A stretch of 64,000 nucleotides of DNA, taken from contig CALUPF010000010.1 of assembly GCA_944322545.1 (NCBI GenBank), positions 1-64,000 on the forward strand. Direction: 5' to 3'. This stretch comes from Candidatus Gastranaerophilales bacterium (GTDB lineage Bacteria > Cyanobacteriota > Vampirovibrionia > Gastranaerophilales > Gastranaerophilaceae). The position numbers and the translations under genes are program-made. Shown in pieces: positions 17,806 to 27,891 of the stretch; position 1 is the first letter of the stretch; each line of letters starts with the position of its first letter. The notes beneath the pieces are model-generated. The model was not told the origin of the DNA. It saw only the letters and a list, made by a program, of their open reading frames with translations, and did no database searches.

Positions 17806-19589
17806 TAATTAACTCCCTTAATTTTTTCATACAATTCTTTTGCTTCAGGCTGCTCTGGAAAAATTTCCATAATTTTTTCAAGATATTTTACAGAATTTTC
17901 ACTGTCACCTAATTCAATTGATGCTTTAGCTAGTAGCAATAAAACATTAATATTATCAGGATATTGAGCAATCAATTTCAAAGCAAGATTTCTTGCGTTT
18001 TCATATTCTTTAATTTCAAAAAATGATAACGCCAAAAGATTCATAGTTTCTGCATCTTGATACAAACTATATGAATCAGATAAAAACTCTTTTGCTAAAT
18101 CATAATTACCTTTGTTGAAATAAATCAAACCTAGATTAAATAACACTAGATGCTGTCCAGGGAATTTCTTGTTGCACTCTAAAAACACATCTAACGCATT
18201 ATCTAACTGATTCATTGCAACAAGGTTTATCCCTTTAAAAACATTTATTTCCATATCATCAGGAAGAACTTCCAAAGCTTTGCCATACAACTCAGAAGCT
18301 TTGTTATGATCTTTTATTGCATAATAGAAATTTGCAACTTCAAAAATAACTTTGCCATCATCAGGAGCAAGTTCATAAGCCTTTTCAAACTCATCTTTAG
18401 CATAGTCAAATAATCTTTGAGATAAATAAACAACTCCAAGATCTTTATGGGCATAAGCATTAGTTGGCTCTAATTGAATAACCTTTTTGAAGATTGTTTC
18501 TGCTTTATCTTTATCATCAGTTTTCATACACAAAATAGCGTATTTATAATAAATAGCAGCAGGAACTTTCCCCAACCTGATTATATTCGCCATTACATTT
18601 TTAGCTTCTGTTAATTTGCCAACTTTTTCATAACACTCACATAATCTTTGACCCATTGCGATAGATTTAGGATTCAATGCAACTAACTGTAAAAGAATGT
18701 TTATTGCTTGTGTATAATGACCAACCTCTTGAAAAGCGCAAGCTAAATTATATTGAAAATTCTGTTTTTCAGGATGTAACACAATCAACTTTTGATAATA
18801 AGTTATTGCATCAATCCATTGTTCAGCATTAATAGATCCTAAAGCAACAGCAGTCAAATAAAACTCTGAATTTTCTAGCTCGTAAGCCTTTTTCAAATTC
18901 TCATAAGCTTCACCATGTTTTTGTTGTAACTGCAAAGAAGTTCCTAAATTATAAAAACTAGTAGCATTTTCAGGGTTCAATTCAACAGACTTTTCAAAAG
19001 CTTTTTGAGCAGCTTTGACATCTTTTAACGCTAAATAACAAGAACCCAAATTATTATATAAAAGGGCGTGCTCTGGATTCAATTCAATAGCTTTTGTTAG
19101 ATATTCAATAGCTTTTTCATATTCCTTTTTCGCTGTAAAAGCAGTTCCAGCAATGTAATATGATTGATAATCTTCCCTATCTAACTCTATTGCCTTTTCA
19201 GCTTGTTTAATAGCTTCATCATAATCTTGTTTTTTTAAAGATAAAACACCTAAATTTTTATATGCATCTTTATAATCTTCTCTTAAAGCAATTACCTTTT
19301 CATAGGCATCCTTAGCTTTTGACAAATCATCTAAAGATTCATATATCATTCCTAAATAAAACCAAGATGTTGCATCAGCATCATCAACAGCTATCACGCG
19401 TTCAAAATTATCTTTTGCTTCAGACATATTCTCAATGTTTACATTACAAAGCCCTAAAGTCTTTTGTATTTCTATTGAATCGTCATCTTTTGAAACATCT
19501 AAATATTCAAGCAATACCTTTTTTGCTTCATCAAAATTCTTTTCTGTTAAAAATTCATTAGCTTTATTTAATACTTGTTCTTTATCCAA
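17805..19589 (-). CDS. Large TPR-repeat protein
   Basis: I prefer the TTG at 19589 (MDKEQVLNKANEF) because GAGAGG is 8 bases upstream. A GTG at 19598 overlaps the ribosome site itself and cannot use it. The 594 residues are almost entirely TPR units of 34 residues, with patterns such as ATSWFYLGMIYESLDDLSKA, KNLGVLSLKKQDYDEAI and YNNLGSCYLALKDVKAAQKA; about sixteen units. No signal peptide or enzyme domain is seen. It overlaps queD by one base. TPR superhelices bind partner proteins; the partner is unknown. Confidence 0.92.
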   Translation of the reverse strand: MDKEQVLNKANEFLTEKNFDEAKKVLLEYLDVSKDDDSIEIQKTLGLCNVNIENMSEAKDNFERVIAVDDADATSWFYLGMIYESLDDLSKAKDAYEKVIALREDYKDAYKNLGVLSLKKQDYDEAIKQAEKAIELDREDYQSYYIAGTAFTAKKEYEKAIEYLTKAIELNPEHALLYNNLGSCYLALKDVKAAQKAFEKSVELNPENATSFYNLGTSLQLQQKHGEAYENLKKAYELENSEFYLTAVALGSINAEQWIDAITYYQKLIVLHPEKQNFQYNLACAFQEVGHYTQAINILLQLVALNPKSIAMGQRLCECYEKVGKLTEAKNVMANIIRLGKVPAAIYYKYAILCMKTDDKDKAETIFKKVIQLEPTNAYAHKDLGVVYLSQRLFDYAKDEFEKAYELAPDDGKVIFEVANFYYAIKDHNKASELYGKALEVLPDDMEINVFKGINLVAMNQLDNALDVFLECNKKFPGQHLVLFNLGLIYFNKGNYDLAKEFLSDSYSLYQDAETMNLLALSFFEIKEYENARNLALKLIAQYPDNINVLLLLAKASIELGDSENSVKYLEKIMEIFPEQPEAKELYEKIKGVN

Positions 19590-19683
19590 AATTAACACCT
19601 CTCAATTACAATCTATATTTTACTATAAAAATGAGTTTTTAAGCGGGACTTTACTTAATCAAAAAAAACATTATCATAGAATT

Positions 19684-20250
19684 ATGAAAAAGATATTTTT
19701 ATTAATCGCAATTTTTTGTATTTTCTGTCCAGTTTTGCCATCATTTGCTGATGATGGAGACTTTTGGGATGAACCAATGAAAATTGATGAAGCTGCAAAA
19801 AGTCAACAAAAAGCAGTAACAGATCAAGAATTTGAAAAAGTCTTGAAAATGTTTAAAAAGAAAACTAAAGACAAAAAAAAGCCACAAGGTCAGCCAATTG
19901 GCCCACAGCTTCAAGAAAATCAAACTCCGCCTGATGCTAATGCATTCAAAGTAACATATGAATCATATCCTACAGTAATGATTCCGGTTACTTTACTTAC
20001 TGATAACGACACAGAAATCCCACCAGGGTATTATAGAATTTTGTCTGTTAAAAACGGTAATGAATATTATCTGAATTTTTATCAAGGAAGCTCAATTATC
20101 GCAAAAATAAAAGCACATAATACAGGAAACGATCATAACCAAAAATCATTAAACTACACAAAAGTAATCCCCGTAAACGACGAATATATGAACGTAATTT
20201 ATGGTGACATTGACTGTAATTTAGAAACAAGAATTAGAATAAAACAATAA
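19684..20250 (+). CDS. Secreted/periplasmic protein of unknown function
   Basis: The ATG at 19684 gives a 188-residue protein with a classical signal peptide, MKKIFLLIAIFCIFCPVLPSFA, and a probable cleavage after Ala22. The longer in-frame extension upstream is antisense to the TPR gene and unlikely. The mature part has a Lys/Gln/Pro-rich region (about 30-85), then a beta-rich domain (TYESYPTVMIPVTLLTDND, GYYRILSVKNGNEYYLNFYQ). The ribosome site is poor. It diverges from the TPR gene and converges with rpoD. Family not recognised. Confidence 0.8.
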   Translation: MKKIFLLIAIFCIFCPVLPSFADDGDFWDEPMKIDEAAKSQQKAVTDQEFEKVLKMFKKKTKDKKKPQGQPIGPQLQENQTPPDANAFKVTYESYPTVMIPVTLLTDNDTEIPPGYYRILSVKNGNEYYLNFYQGSSIIAKIKAHNTGNDHNQKSLNYTKVIPVNDEYMNVIYGDIDCNLETRIRIKQ

Positions 20251-20283
20251 AAAAGAAGAGGTTTAAAAACCCCTTCTTTTTTT
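20251..20283. terminator. Bidirectional terminator, secreted protein / rpoD
   Basis: AAAAGAAGAGGTT pairs with AACCCCTTCTTTT with one mismatch around a short A loop, between two convergent genes. Confidence 0.8.
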
Positions 20284-20297
20284 ATTTATAAAATAAA

Positions 20298-21374
20298 TTA
20301 AACTTCAACGTATTCTCTTAAACGTTTACTTCTGTTTGGATGTCTCAATTTTCTTAAAGCTTTAGCTTCAATTTGTCTGATACGTTCACGAGTAACACCG
20401 AATAGTTGACCAACTTCTTCTAATGTTCTTTGACGACCATCATCCATACCGAAACGCAATCTCAATACATCTCTTTCACGAGGAGATAAACCACTTAATA
20501 CTTCAGCTAAATCTTCTCTTAAAAGTTCATGCGCAACAGTTTTCACAGGAGCATCTGCATCTTTATCTTCGATGAAATCACCCAATCTAGAATCTTCTTC
20601 TTTACCAATTGGAGTTTCTAAAGAAAGAGGCTCTTGAGCAACTTTGATGATTTCTCTCAATTTTGAAATAGAAATATTCATTTCTTGAGCTAATTCATCT
20701 TCAGTTGGTTTTCTAGAAAGCTCTTGAGCAAGTTTTCTAGTAACTTTTTTCAATTTATTGATAGTTTCTACCATATGAACAGGGATACGAATTGTACGCG
20801 CCTGATCAGCAATAGCTCTTGTAATAGCCTGACGAATCCACCATGTTGCATAAGTAGAAAATTTATAACCTCTTTCATGGTCGAATTTTTCAGCTGCACG
20901 AATAAGACCCAAATTTCCTTCTTGGATAAGATCTAGGAATAACATACCTCTGCCAACATATTTTTTAGCAATAGAAACAACCAATCTCAAGTTAGCTTGA
21001 ACAAGTTTTCTTTTAGCAATAGCGCCAACATTACCACCTTGGATAATTTTTCTAGCTAAATCAATTTCTTCATCAGCAGTTAAAAGTTTGATTCTTCCGA
21101 TTTCTCTTAAATACATTCTTACAGGATCATCTAATGAAACACCACGTGGCACTGCAATAGACTGATCATCTTCAGAATCCATATCATCAGAAGACTGCAT
21201 ATATATTTCATCTGCGGCAACAGAGCCGGATTTACCAATAATTACATCGATACTATCTGTTGTAATAGTTTCTGGTTCGCTGAACAAATCATCACCAGTA
21301 GTATCGTCATCATGAAGTTCATCTTCGTCTATAATACTTACAAGTGATTTGTCTGACATTCTTTTTCTGCTCAT
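20298..21374 (-). CDS. rpoD: Primary sigma factor RpoD/SigA
   Basis: This is the housekeeping sigma factor that directs RNA polymerase to -10/-35 promoters. The 358 residues have an acidic N-terminus of about 80 residues, then region 1.2 ([11 protein letters not shown]), region 2 ([50 protein letters not shown]), region 3 and region 4 ([35 protein letters not shown]). There is no large non-conserved insert. GGAG is 8 bases before the ATG. The start overlaps the dnaG stop by one base (TAATG), giving a dnaG-rpoD operon as in many bacteria. Confidence 0.98.
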   Translation of the reverse strand: MSRKRMSDKSLVSIIDEDELHDDDTTGDDLFSEPETITTDSIDVIIGKSGSVAADEIYMQSSDDMDSEDDQSIAVPRGVSLDDPVRMYLREIGRIKLLTADEEIDLARKIIQGGNVGAIAKRKLVQANLRLVVSIAKKYVGRGMLFLDLIQEGNLGLIRAAEKFDHERGYKFSTYATWWIRQAITRAIADQARTIRIPVHMVETINKLKKVTRKLAQELSRKPTEDELAQEMNISISKLREIIKVAQEPLSLETPIGKEEDSRLGDFIEDKDADAPVKTVAHELLREDLAEVLSGLSPRERDVLRLRFGMDDGRQRTLEEVGQLFGVTRERIRQIEAKALRKLRHPNRSKRLREYVEV

Positions 21375-23281
21375 TAATTGTCTCCAGTTCTTAGCTTGTT
21401 TTTTATATTTTCTCTTAGTTGCATTTGGATTTGAATTGCCTGAATCTCGTCATCATTTAATTGCTTATATTGAGACCGTAAATGACTCTGGACTTCCTTT
21501 TCCTTAAAAGCTCTAATTGTATCAATATTTTCATCTATTGCTACTTTAAAGTCTTTTTCCGATAAATTCTTAAAACTATCGGATAAATATATCAAATCTG
21601 TGATTAAATCTTTGACTTCATAGTCCTCGGCAAATTCTGTGTACAGGGCTTCTATTAATTCTTTAACATTATTTACCCGTTGGACCAATTTGTCAATTGT
21701 ATTTTTTACAATTATTAACGTATTATTTGTATATTCAACTTCCTTTAAAATATCATTTAATGTTTGGATACTGTAAGAACTTTCATTTATTAAATACATC
21801 GACAATAAATTTTTTTGCGCTTTTTCTGATTTATTTAACGATTTCTTTACATTTGAAACCAACTGATTATTTTTAGAGCTTTCTTTTACAGCAGGTGGTG
21901 AAAATACACTTGTTGATGAGATTTTTTTCAACTGATTTCTCAAAGAATTTTCTTCAATATCTAATGAAGTTGCAACAATTTTAATATACTCATCTTTAAT
22001 GATGTTATTATTAATTTCCTGTAAATATGGAATAAGCTGATTAATCAAATTATTTTTTTCGATAGGAGACATGCCGGCTTTTTTATTTTTCAAAACGCTG
22101 TTTATTTGAAAATCGATAAGCAATGGAGCATCTTCTAAGACTTTTTTGTAAGCTTCAGCTCCGTTTTCCCTGATGAATTCATCAGGATCTTTTCCTTCTG
22201 GAGGAACAACAACTCTCAATTCACAAGAATATCTGTCATTAGAAACAGAAGCAAAATTTTCATCGAATTGTTTTATATTGCCTAATCCAACGAAAGCTTC
22301 TTTTATAACATCAGCGCCTCTTTGTGTTGCCATTTGACCGGCTTTATCAGTGTCAAAAGCGAGATAAATTTTTCTAGATTGTGTATATCTTGAAATAAGT
22401 TTCACATGACTTTCTGTTAAAGCTGTACCACAAGCCCCAACTGCATTTTTCACCCCATTAACCTGAGCAGAAATTACGTCAAAATACCCTTCCATAATAA
22501 CAATGGAATCATTTTCCTTTATAGCTTCTTTAGCTTGATATAAACCATATAAAATATGACTTTTGTTATAAACAAGCGTATCAGGAGAATTCAAATACTT
22601 AGGATTTTGACCTTGTTCAATAGCTCTCGCACCAAATGCAACAACATTTCCTTTATCATCAAAAATAGGAATAGTTATTCTGTTTCTGAATCTGTCTATA
22701 TACCCTGGAGCATTTTCACGCTTTATTATAAGCCCAGCTTTTTCTAAAATTTCATCTTTATATTTTGACTTTAAAGCTTTTTGCAAATCATCAAAAGAAT
22801 TTGGTGCATAACCTAGTAAATATGTTTCGATATTTTCATCAGTCAAATCTCGATTTGACAAATAGGAATACGCAGCAGAATTTTTATCCTTTAGCAACTG
22901 ACCTTTATAAAAAATAGCAGCATCTTTTAAACATGCACATAGTTCTTCTTTTAAACTTTTGTTATCATTTGTCTTTTCAAATGAGCTTGGAAGTTCAATC
23001 CCTAAAATCTCAGCTTGTTCTTTAACAACTTCAGCGAAAGACTGGTTATTAATCTTCATTAAAAAGCTTAAAACATCTCCACCTTCGCCACAGCCAAAGC
23101 ACTTATAAATCTGTTTAGCAGGACTGACACTAAATGAAGGAGTTTTTTCGTTATGAAAAGGACAACGGCCCCAGTAATTGCCTCCCGATTTTTTTAAAAT
23201 GACATGCTTTGATATGACATCAACGATGTCTAGTCTGTCTTTTATTTGTGCAACTACGTCTTGATAAGTATTTCCTGTCAT
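21374..23281 (-). CDS. dnaG: DNA primase DnaG
   Basis: DnaG makes the RNA primers for replication with DnaB. I use the ATG at 23281 ([10 protein letters not shown]), giving 635 residues; the longer frame begins with a TTG inside the promoter. The zinc finger is Cys40, His43, Cys61, Cys64 (CPFH...CFGC). The catalytic Toprim core has [13 protein letters not shown] and [11 protein letters not shown] divergent C-terminal helicase-binding region follows. No ribosome site is visible, but an extended -10 promoter lies about 10 bases upstream, suggesting a nearly leaderless transcript. The gene is coupled to rpoD. Confidence 0.97.
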   Translation of the reverse strand: MTGNTYQDVVAQIKDRLDIVDVISKHVILKKSGGNYWGRCPFHNEKTPSFSVSPAKQIYKCFGCGEGGDVLSFLMKINNQSFAEVVKEQAEILGIELPSSFEKTNDNKSLKEELCACLKDAAIFYKGQLLKDKNSAAYSYLSNRDLTDENIETYLLGYAPNSFDDLQKALKSKYKDEILEKAGLIIKRENAPGYIDRFRNRITIPIFDDKGNVVAFGARAIEQGQNPKYLNSPDTLVYNKSHILYGLYQAKEAIKENDSIVIMEGYFDVISAQVNGVKNAVGACGTALTESHVKLISRYTQSRKIYLAFDTDKAGQMATQRGADVIKEAFVGLGNIKQFDENFASVSNDRYSCELRVVVPPEGKDPDEFIRENGAEAYKKVLEDAPLLIDFQINSVLKNKKAGMSPIEKNNLINQLIPYLQEINNNIIKDEYIKIVATSLDIEENSLRNQLKKISSTSVFSPPAVKESSKNNQLVSNVKKSLNKSEKAQKNLLSMYLINESSYSIQTLNDILKEVEYTNNTLIIVKNTIDKLVQRVNNVKELIEALYTEFAEDYEVKDLITDLIYLSDSFKNLSEKDFKVAIDENIDTIRAFKEKEVQSHLRSQYKQLNDDEIQAIQIQMQLRENIKNKLRTGDN

Positions 23282-23290
23282 TTCAACAAC

Positions 23291-23300
23291 AGTATAACAC
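23291..23300 (-). promoter_or_regulatory. Extended -10 promoter immediately before dnaG
   Basis: The minus strand reads GTGTTATACT (TGnTATACT). The dnaG ATG begins 10 bases after the -10 hexamer, so transcription would start about 2 bases before the ATG. The upstream gene ends at its own terminator, so the operon needs a promoter here. Confidence 0.55.
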
Positions 23301-23330
23301 AACAAGAATATCCTACAGTCTATACGTAAA

Positions 23331-23362
23331 AAAAAAGAGCCTTAAAAACTAAGGCCCTTTTT
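23331..23362 (-). terminator. Terminator after the 23384 gene
   Basis: On the minus strand GCCTTA and TAAGGC pair around a short loop, flanked by a run of T. It lies between the 23384 gene and dnaG. Confidence 0.8.
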
Positions 23363-23383
23363 TATAGCAGTAATATTAAAATA

Positions 23384-23890
23384 TTAGCTATTTTTACCAC
23401 CTTTATATGCATCAACAACTGAATGAACCCAGTTAGCTACAGTACCAAGACCGGCTAAAGCAGCAACGCCCATTGCAGCATAGAATCCATAAGGAGTTTT
23501 TGTTACACCAGATTTTGCACCAGCTTCAACAGCTTTAGCAAAGTTAGCAACTCCTAAATAAGTAACAACAGTCGCGAGTGTTGGTAAGCCAACATGAGCA
23601 GCCATATCTTTTATACCGTCTTTTGTTCTACCATCGAACATCTGTCCTAAACCTGGTAAAAACGCTGATGCTAATGCTTTTCCTGCACTACCTTTTTTCT
23701 TTGGTGCTTCAGCCTCTTTTTTATGTGAAAATTCAACTTTATCTTCTTTTAGCTGTTCTTTAAATCTTAATTCTTCAACTCCGGCTTTGTCAGTTACGTA
23801 AGCACCTAAATTTCCATTGTTTAATGAAACAGCATATTTGTCTTTGCCAATTTGGGTAACATTGTAATTACCAATCACTTCCATACTCAT
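23384..23890 (-). CDS. Small membrane protein with TM2-like segment
   Basis: This 168-residue protein starts with about 65 polar residues containing short beta-like motifs (YNVTQIGKDKYAVSL) and a Lys-rich stretch (EAPKKKGSAGK). Then comes ALASAFLPGLGQMFDGRTKDG, which resembles the first part of TM2-domain proteins. Two or three further Gly/Ala-rich hydrophobic segments follow (about 95-115 and 133-160). AAAGGAA lies 9 bases before the ATG. The next in-frame ATG (codon 3) is also possible. The gene has its own terminator. Function unknown. Confidence 0.8.
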   Translation of the reverse strand: MSMEVIGNYNVTQIGKDKYAVSLNNGNLGAYVTDKAGVEELRFKEQLKEDKVEFSHKKEAEAPKKKGSAGKALASAFLPGLGQMFDGRTKDGIKDMAAHVGLPTLATVVTYLGVANFAKAVEAGAKSGVTKTPYGFYAAMGVAALAGLGTVANWVHSVVDAYKGGKNS

Positions 23891-24068
23891 AGTCGCAAAT
23901 TCCTTTCACACTTTTACACTTATTTTAATAAAGTAAAAAAAAGCCTAAATTATTGATAAACAAAATTGTTGTATTAATATTTTGTTACATTTTCAAAAAG
24001 ACAGTTATTATCTATTATCACAACATCTTTTTCATGTTTTAATTAGATAAGTAGATGAGAGGGTTAAA

Positions 24069-25337
24069 ATGAATAAAGTAAAAATAGGTCTTATTGGTTT
24101 AGGTACAGTTGGTTCAGGAGTTGTGAAAGTATTAAAAGATTATCCTGAAGTCGAAATAAAAAAAATTGCTGTAAAAAACATTAACAAAAAAAGAAACATT
24201 GAAAATCTTGATACATCAATATTAACAACAGATCCATTTGAAATTGTTAATGATAAAGATATAGACATTGTTGTTGAAGTCATAGGCGGAACAACGCCTG
24301 CTTTTGAATTATTAAAAACAGCAATAAATAACGGCAAACACATAGTTACAGCAAACAAAGAACTTCTTGCAAAAAACGGTCAAGAACTATTTAATTTAGC
24401 AAATGAAAAAAACACAGCTATTTTGTATGAAGCAGCAATTGCTGGAGGCATTCCAATAATTATGCCAATAAAAACAACACTTGCAGGTAACAAAATTAAT
24501 AAAATTGAAGCTATCTTGAATGGAACGACAAATTATATCCTCACAAAAATGGAAGAAGATGGCGTTTCTTATGAAGAAGTTCTTAAAGAAGCACAAGCTT
24601 TGGGCTACGCAGAAACTGATCCTACTGGGGATGTTGAGGGATATGATTCAGCTTACAAAATAGCAACCCTAGCTACAATTGCTCTTAACAGAAGAGTTGA
24701 TATAAACAAAATTTACAGAGAAGGTATAACTCAAATCAGCGCAAACGACATGAAATTTGCAAAAGAATTAGGTTACAAAATAAAACTAATTGCACAAGCA
24801 CTACTAAAAGAAAATAACAAAGTTGATGTTAGAGTTCATCCAATGTTGGTTCCATTGAAAGATTGTTTAGCAAGCATTAATGGTGTAACAAACAGCGTTG
24901 TATTAGAAGGTTTCCCTGTTGGAAGAGTTATGATGGCAGGTCCTGGAGCTGGTGAATTTCCTACAGCTAGTTCTGTTGTTGGTGATATTCTTGCGATTGT
25001 AAGAAGTCTTGGTGCCAAAGATATTTTACCCTTAATGAAATGCCATCATGAAATTAATGCTGAGCAAATAGATATAAAAGAAACAGAAAACAAATATTAC
25101 ATTTCAATTACAGCAATGAACACACCTGGGGTAATAGGCTGTATTGGCGAGATTTGTGGAAAACATCATATCAGCCTAGCTAGTGTTCTTCAAAAAGGAA
25201 TTGAAGAAGGTAACACAGCTCAAATTGTAATAATCACAGAAAAGAGCATAGAAGCTAATGTGTTAGATGCAATTGATGAATTGAAAAACAATAAAAACAT
25301 AGTAAAAATCAATAATTTGATAAGAGTAATGGAGTAA
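24069..25337 (+). CDS. hom: Homoserine dehydrogenase
   Basis: The enzyme reduces aspartate semialdehyde to homoserine, a branch point for threonine and methionine. At 422 residues it is the monofunctional form. It has an N-terminal NAD(P) motif ([13 protein letters not shown]), the catalytic region with [13 protein letters not shown] and [19 protein letters not shown], and a C-terminal ACT domain (about 345-422, [19 protein letters not shown]) for amino-acid feedback. GAGAGGG precedes the ATG. thrC follows after 7 bases, so this is a threonine operon. No T-box or leader peptide is visible. Confidence 0.97.
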   Translation: MNKVKIGLIGLGTVGSGVVKVLKDYPEVEIKKIAVKNINKKRNIENLDTSILTTDPFEIVNDKDIDIVVEVIGGTTPAFELLKTAINNGKHIVTANKELLAKNGQELFNLANEKNTAILYEAAIAGGIPIIMPIKTTLAGNKINKIEAILNGTTNYILTKMEEDGVSYEEVLKEAQALGYAETDPTGDVEGYDSAYKIATLATIALNRRVDINKIYREGITQISANDMKFAKELGYKIKLIAQALLKENNKVDVRVHPMLVPLKDCLASINGVTNSVVLEGFPVGRVMMAGPGAGEFPTASSVVGDILAIVRSLGAKDILPLMKCHHEINAEQIDIKETENKYYISITAMNTPGVIGCIGEICGKHHISLASVLQKGIEEGNTAQIVIITEKSIEANVLDAIDELKNNKNIVKINNLIRVME

Positions 25338-25344
25338 AAAAAGA

Positions 25345-26433
25345 ATGATAAATTTTGAACAAAAAGGTCACTACCAAGGTCTTATTAACAGATATAAAGA
25401 ATATCTCCCTGTAACAGATACTACACCAATCGTTACACTAAATGAAGGCAACACTCCATTAATAAAAGCAGATAATCTTGCAAAAAAAATCGGCTTGGAT
25501 GAAATGAATTGCGAAATATACCTAAAATTTGAAGGAGCAAACCCAACTGGCAGCTTCAAAGACAGAGGTATGACAATGGCTGTTACAAAAGCCAAAGAAG
25601 CAGGCGCAAAGGCCGTAATTTGCGCATCAACTGGGAACACCTCAGCTGCTGCAGCTGCCTATGCAGCAAAAGCTGGAATGAAAGCCTACGTATTGATTCC
25701 TGACGGATACATAGCTTTAGGTAAGCTATCTCAAGCTATGATGTACGGAGCAGAAATTATTGCCATCAAAGGAAACTTTGATGAAGCGCTAGAAAGAGTA
25801 ATTGAAATTTCTGAAAAATACCCAATTACTTTAGTAAACTCAGTTAACCCATATAGAATTGAAGGACAAAAAACCGGCGCATTTGAAATTTGTGAAGCAC
25901 TAGGAGATGCTCCTGATTATCATTTCATTCCTGTAGGAAATGCAGGAAACATCACAGCTTACTTCAAAGGCTATGAAGAATTTTTAGCACTTGGCAAAAC
26001 ATCTCATCTTCCTAAAATGATGGGCTTTGAAGCTGAAGTAGCAGCCGCAATAGTTAAAGGTGAAAGAATCATGAAACCTGAAACAATAGCTACTGCTATT
26101 AGAATTGGAAACCCAGCAAGCTGGAAACAAGCTGAAAACGCAAGAGATAAATCTGGTGGAATAATTAACTACGTAACAGATGAAGAAATCGTTGAAGCAT
26201 ACAAACTAATTGCAGCAAATGAAGGTATTTTATGTGAGCCAGCTAGTGCTGCATCTGTTGCAGGAGTGATAAAAGCTAAAAAACTCGGACTAATTGAAGA
26301 AAACAAAAACATGGTATGTATTTTAACAGGAAATGGTCTAAAAGACCCTGATTCTGCTATAAAATACTCAGGATGCGAAGTTAAAAAGACATCCGCAGAA
26401 TTGAATGATATTTTAAAAGTAATGGATTTATAA
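25345..26433 (+). CDS. thrC: Threonine synthase
   Basis: ThrC is a PLP enzyme that converts O-phosphohomoserine to threonine. The 362 residues match the shorter class. PLP lysine is Lys72 in [31 protein letters not shown] binds the cofactor phosphate. GGAG from the end of hom serves as ribosome site. The 3' end overlaps the convergent gene at 26428 by 6 bases. Kinase thrB is not present in the window. Confidence 0.96.
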   Translation: MINFEQKGHYQGLINRYKEYLPVTDTTPIVTLNEGNTPLIKADNLAKKIGLDEMNCEIYLKFEGANPTGSFKDRGMTMAVTKAKEAGAKAVICASTGNTSAAAAAYAAKAGMKAYVLIPDGYIALGKLSQAMMYGAEIIAIKGNFDEALERVIEISEKYPITLVNSVNPYRIEGQKTGAFEICEALGDAPDYHFIPVGNAGNITAYFKGYEEFLALGKTSHLPKMMGFEAEVAAAIVKGERIMKPETIATAIRIGNPASWKQAENARDKSGGIINYVTDEEIVEAYKLIAANEGILCEPASAASVAGVIKAKKLGLIEENKNMVCILTGNGLKDPDSAIKYSGCEVKKTSAELNDILKVMDL

Positions 26434-27891
26434 TAAATTTCCGTTTATATCAAAAATTTTCACATCTAGCCCTCGTTGATTAATGAGGGCTTTCATATGT
26501 TGAATTTTATCACTAGACAAATCAGGATGTACTATTATTTTTTCAATAGTTTGAGGAGCAACTCCCATTGGTATTGCCCAATGAGTCGGATTTTGTATTT
26601 GATTACCGTGGAACACCATTGATTTTGCAAGATCCTCAGTTATACTATTTGCGTCTAAAATAAAAGTTATTGTTTCTTCTTTACCTTTTTGGGGCAACCA
26701 ACCTTTTTCATACACCGAACGATTAGATAATTTAAAATAATCAGCTATTTTTTGCTCGTTATCTACTTTGAACAAGTCTAACTCTGCTGGTGTAGATGTA
26801 TAATTACCACCAACAGAAGAGCCATTTACTTTTTTACCGATATTAATTTGACCTGAAAACAAGCCATGTTCAATAATTTCATCAAAATTTTGATATGGCG
26901 TATTATGAATATATGAATTTTTATGCATTATCGAATCAGCATTATGCATAACTTTTTGAGAAAGCATACTTTTATAAATCTGATAGTTTTTTTCTAACAC
27001 ATCCTTTTGTGACTTCGTTAATGTCATCATCAAATGATCATTCATCGGACATTCATAAGCTTTAGGTTTTGGCATTAAATTTTCAATTCGAACTAAATAA
27101 TCATATAATGATTCACCTAACTTTTGAGGTTCAGATATCATTTTTTCTTTGAAAGATTTTAAGTAGTCTTTACGAAGCTGAAGTGTTTCTGAAATGAAAT
27201 TATAATTATCACCATTTACATCATATGTCCCAATTTTTAAATTCTCAGGTTTTATTTTTTCAAGCTCATCAAATGATTTTATCAAATCATCTTTTGTCAT
27301 ATTTTTCAAAAGTTCTGCAGATTCACCATCTTTGAAATAAGATGAAACTTTAACTGTTTCTTGAAGCTGCTTTTGTGGATTTATTTTGTTAAACTGCCAT
27401 TCATATGGTGTTAAGCCGTGTGTTTTTCTAATTACACCTGTATTTGTTACAAGAAGATTTTTAGAATCAAGACTCGTTTCTAAAAGACAATCTAGTCCAA
27501 ATCCTTTATACAAAGATTCAGGATTATCAGCAATTTTGCCATTAGTTTGAACGAATCTAAAACCTTTTATTGTATCATCAGCAAAAGATATTCCTTTTGA
27601 ATTTTTTGAAAATTTACCCAAATCAACAAACTCTCTATTTGCGCCTGTAACTAGACCATAAAGATCATCAGATATTTTCATTAATGGTGATTCTTTTTTT
27701 TGAGGTACATAATATAACTCATCTTTTATTTTTAGCCAATATCCTTGATCACCTTGTTTTGAGTATTTTTCAACCTGCTCACAGACGGTTTTTAAAGATT
27801 TTGGTCCATTTGGAACTTTGTACAAAACCTCTTTTTTATAGTTATTTTCAAGATGTGTAATTTGCTCAGTTAAAGTCCGACCTGGAGTCAA
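26428..27891 (-). CDS. Second half of HD-locus: kinase-like and ADP-ribosyltransferase-like region
   Basis: This 487-codon frame has no ATG near its start; the first possible start is a TTG at 27891 without a ribosome site, overlapping the stop of the HD gene. I infer expression by a -1 frameshift or transcript slippage at a nine-A run just upstream. About residues 50-190 resemble atypical HipA/PI3K-like kinase regions: ELYYVPQK, a segment with [18 protein letters not shown], and [20 protein letters not shown]. The C-terminal 150 residues resemble ADP-ribosyltransferase folds: [34 protein letters not shown], and [19 protein letters not shown]. The usual catalytic Glu is not evident. All domain calls are pattern recognition only. 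Confidence 0.6.
   Translation of the reverse strand: MTPGRTLTEQITHLENNYKKEVLYKVPNGPKSLKTVCEQVEKYSKQGDQGYWLKIKDELYYVPQKKESPLMKISDDLYGLVTGANREFVDLGKFSKNSKGISFADDTIKGFRFVQTNGKIADNPESLYKGFGLDCLLETSLDSKNLLVTNTGVIRKTHGLTPYEWQFNKINPQKQLQETVKVSSYFKDGESAELLKNMTKDDLIKSFDELEKIKPENLKIGTYDVNGDNYNFISETLQLRKDYLKSFKEKMISEPQKLGESLYDYLVRIENLMPKPKAYECPMNDHLMMTLTKSQKDVLEKNYQIYKSMLSQKVMHNADSIMHKNSYIHNTPYQNFDEIIEHGLFSGQINIGKKVNGSSVGGNYTSTPAELDLFKVDNEQKIADYFKLSNRSVYEKGWLPQKGKEETITFILDANSITEDLAKSMVFHGNQIQNPTHWAIPMGVAPQTIEKIIVHPDLSSDKIQHMKALINQRGLDVKIFDINGNLL

Noticed and set aside
19435-19683. 83-codon N-terminal extension of the secreted protein
   Set aside because: It is antisense to the TPR gene and would bury the clear signal peptide that starts at 19684.
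23891-24068. T-box or threonine leader peptide before hom
   Set aside because: No T-box core sequence and no Thr/Ile-rich short frame with terminator could be found.
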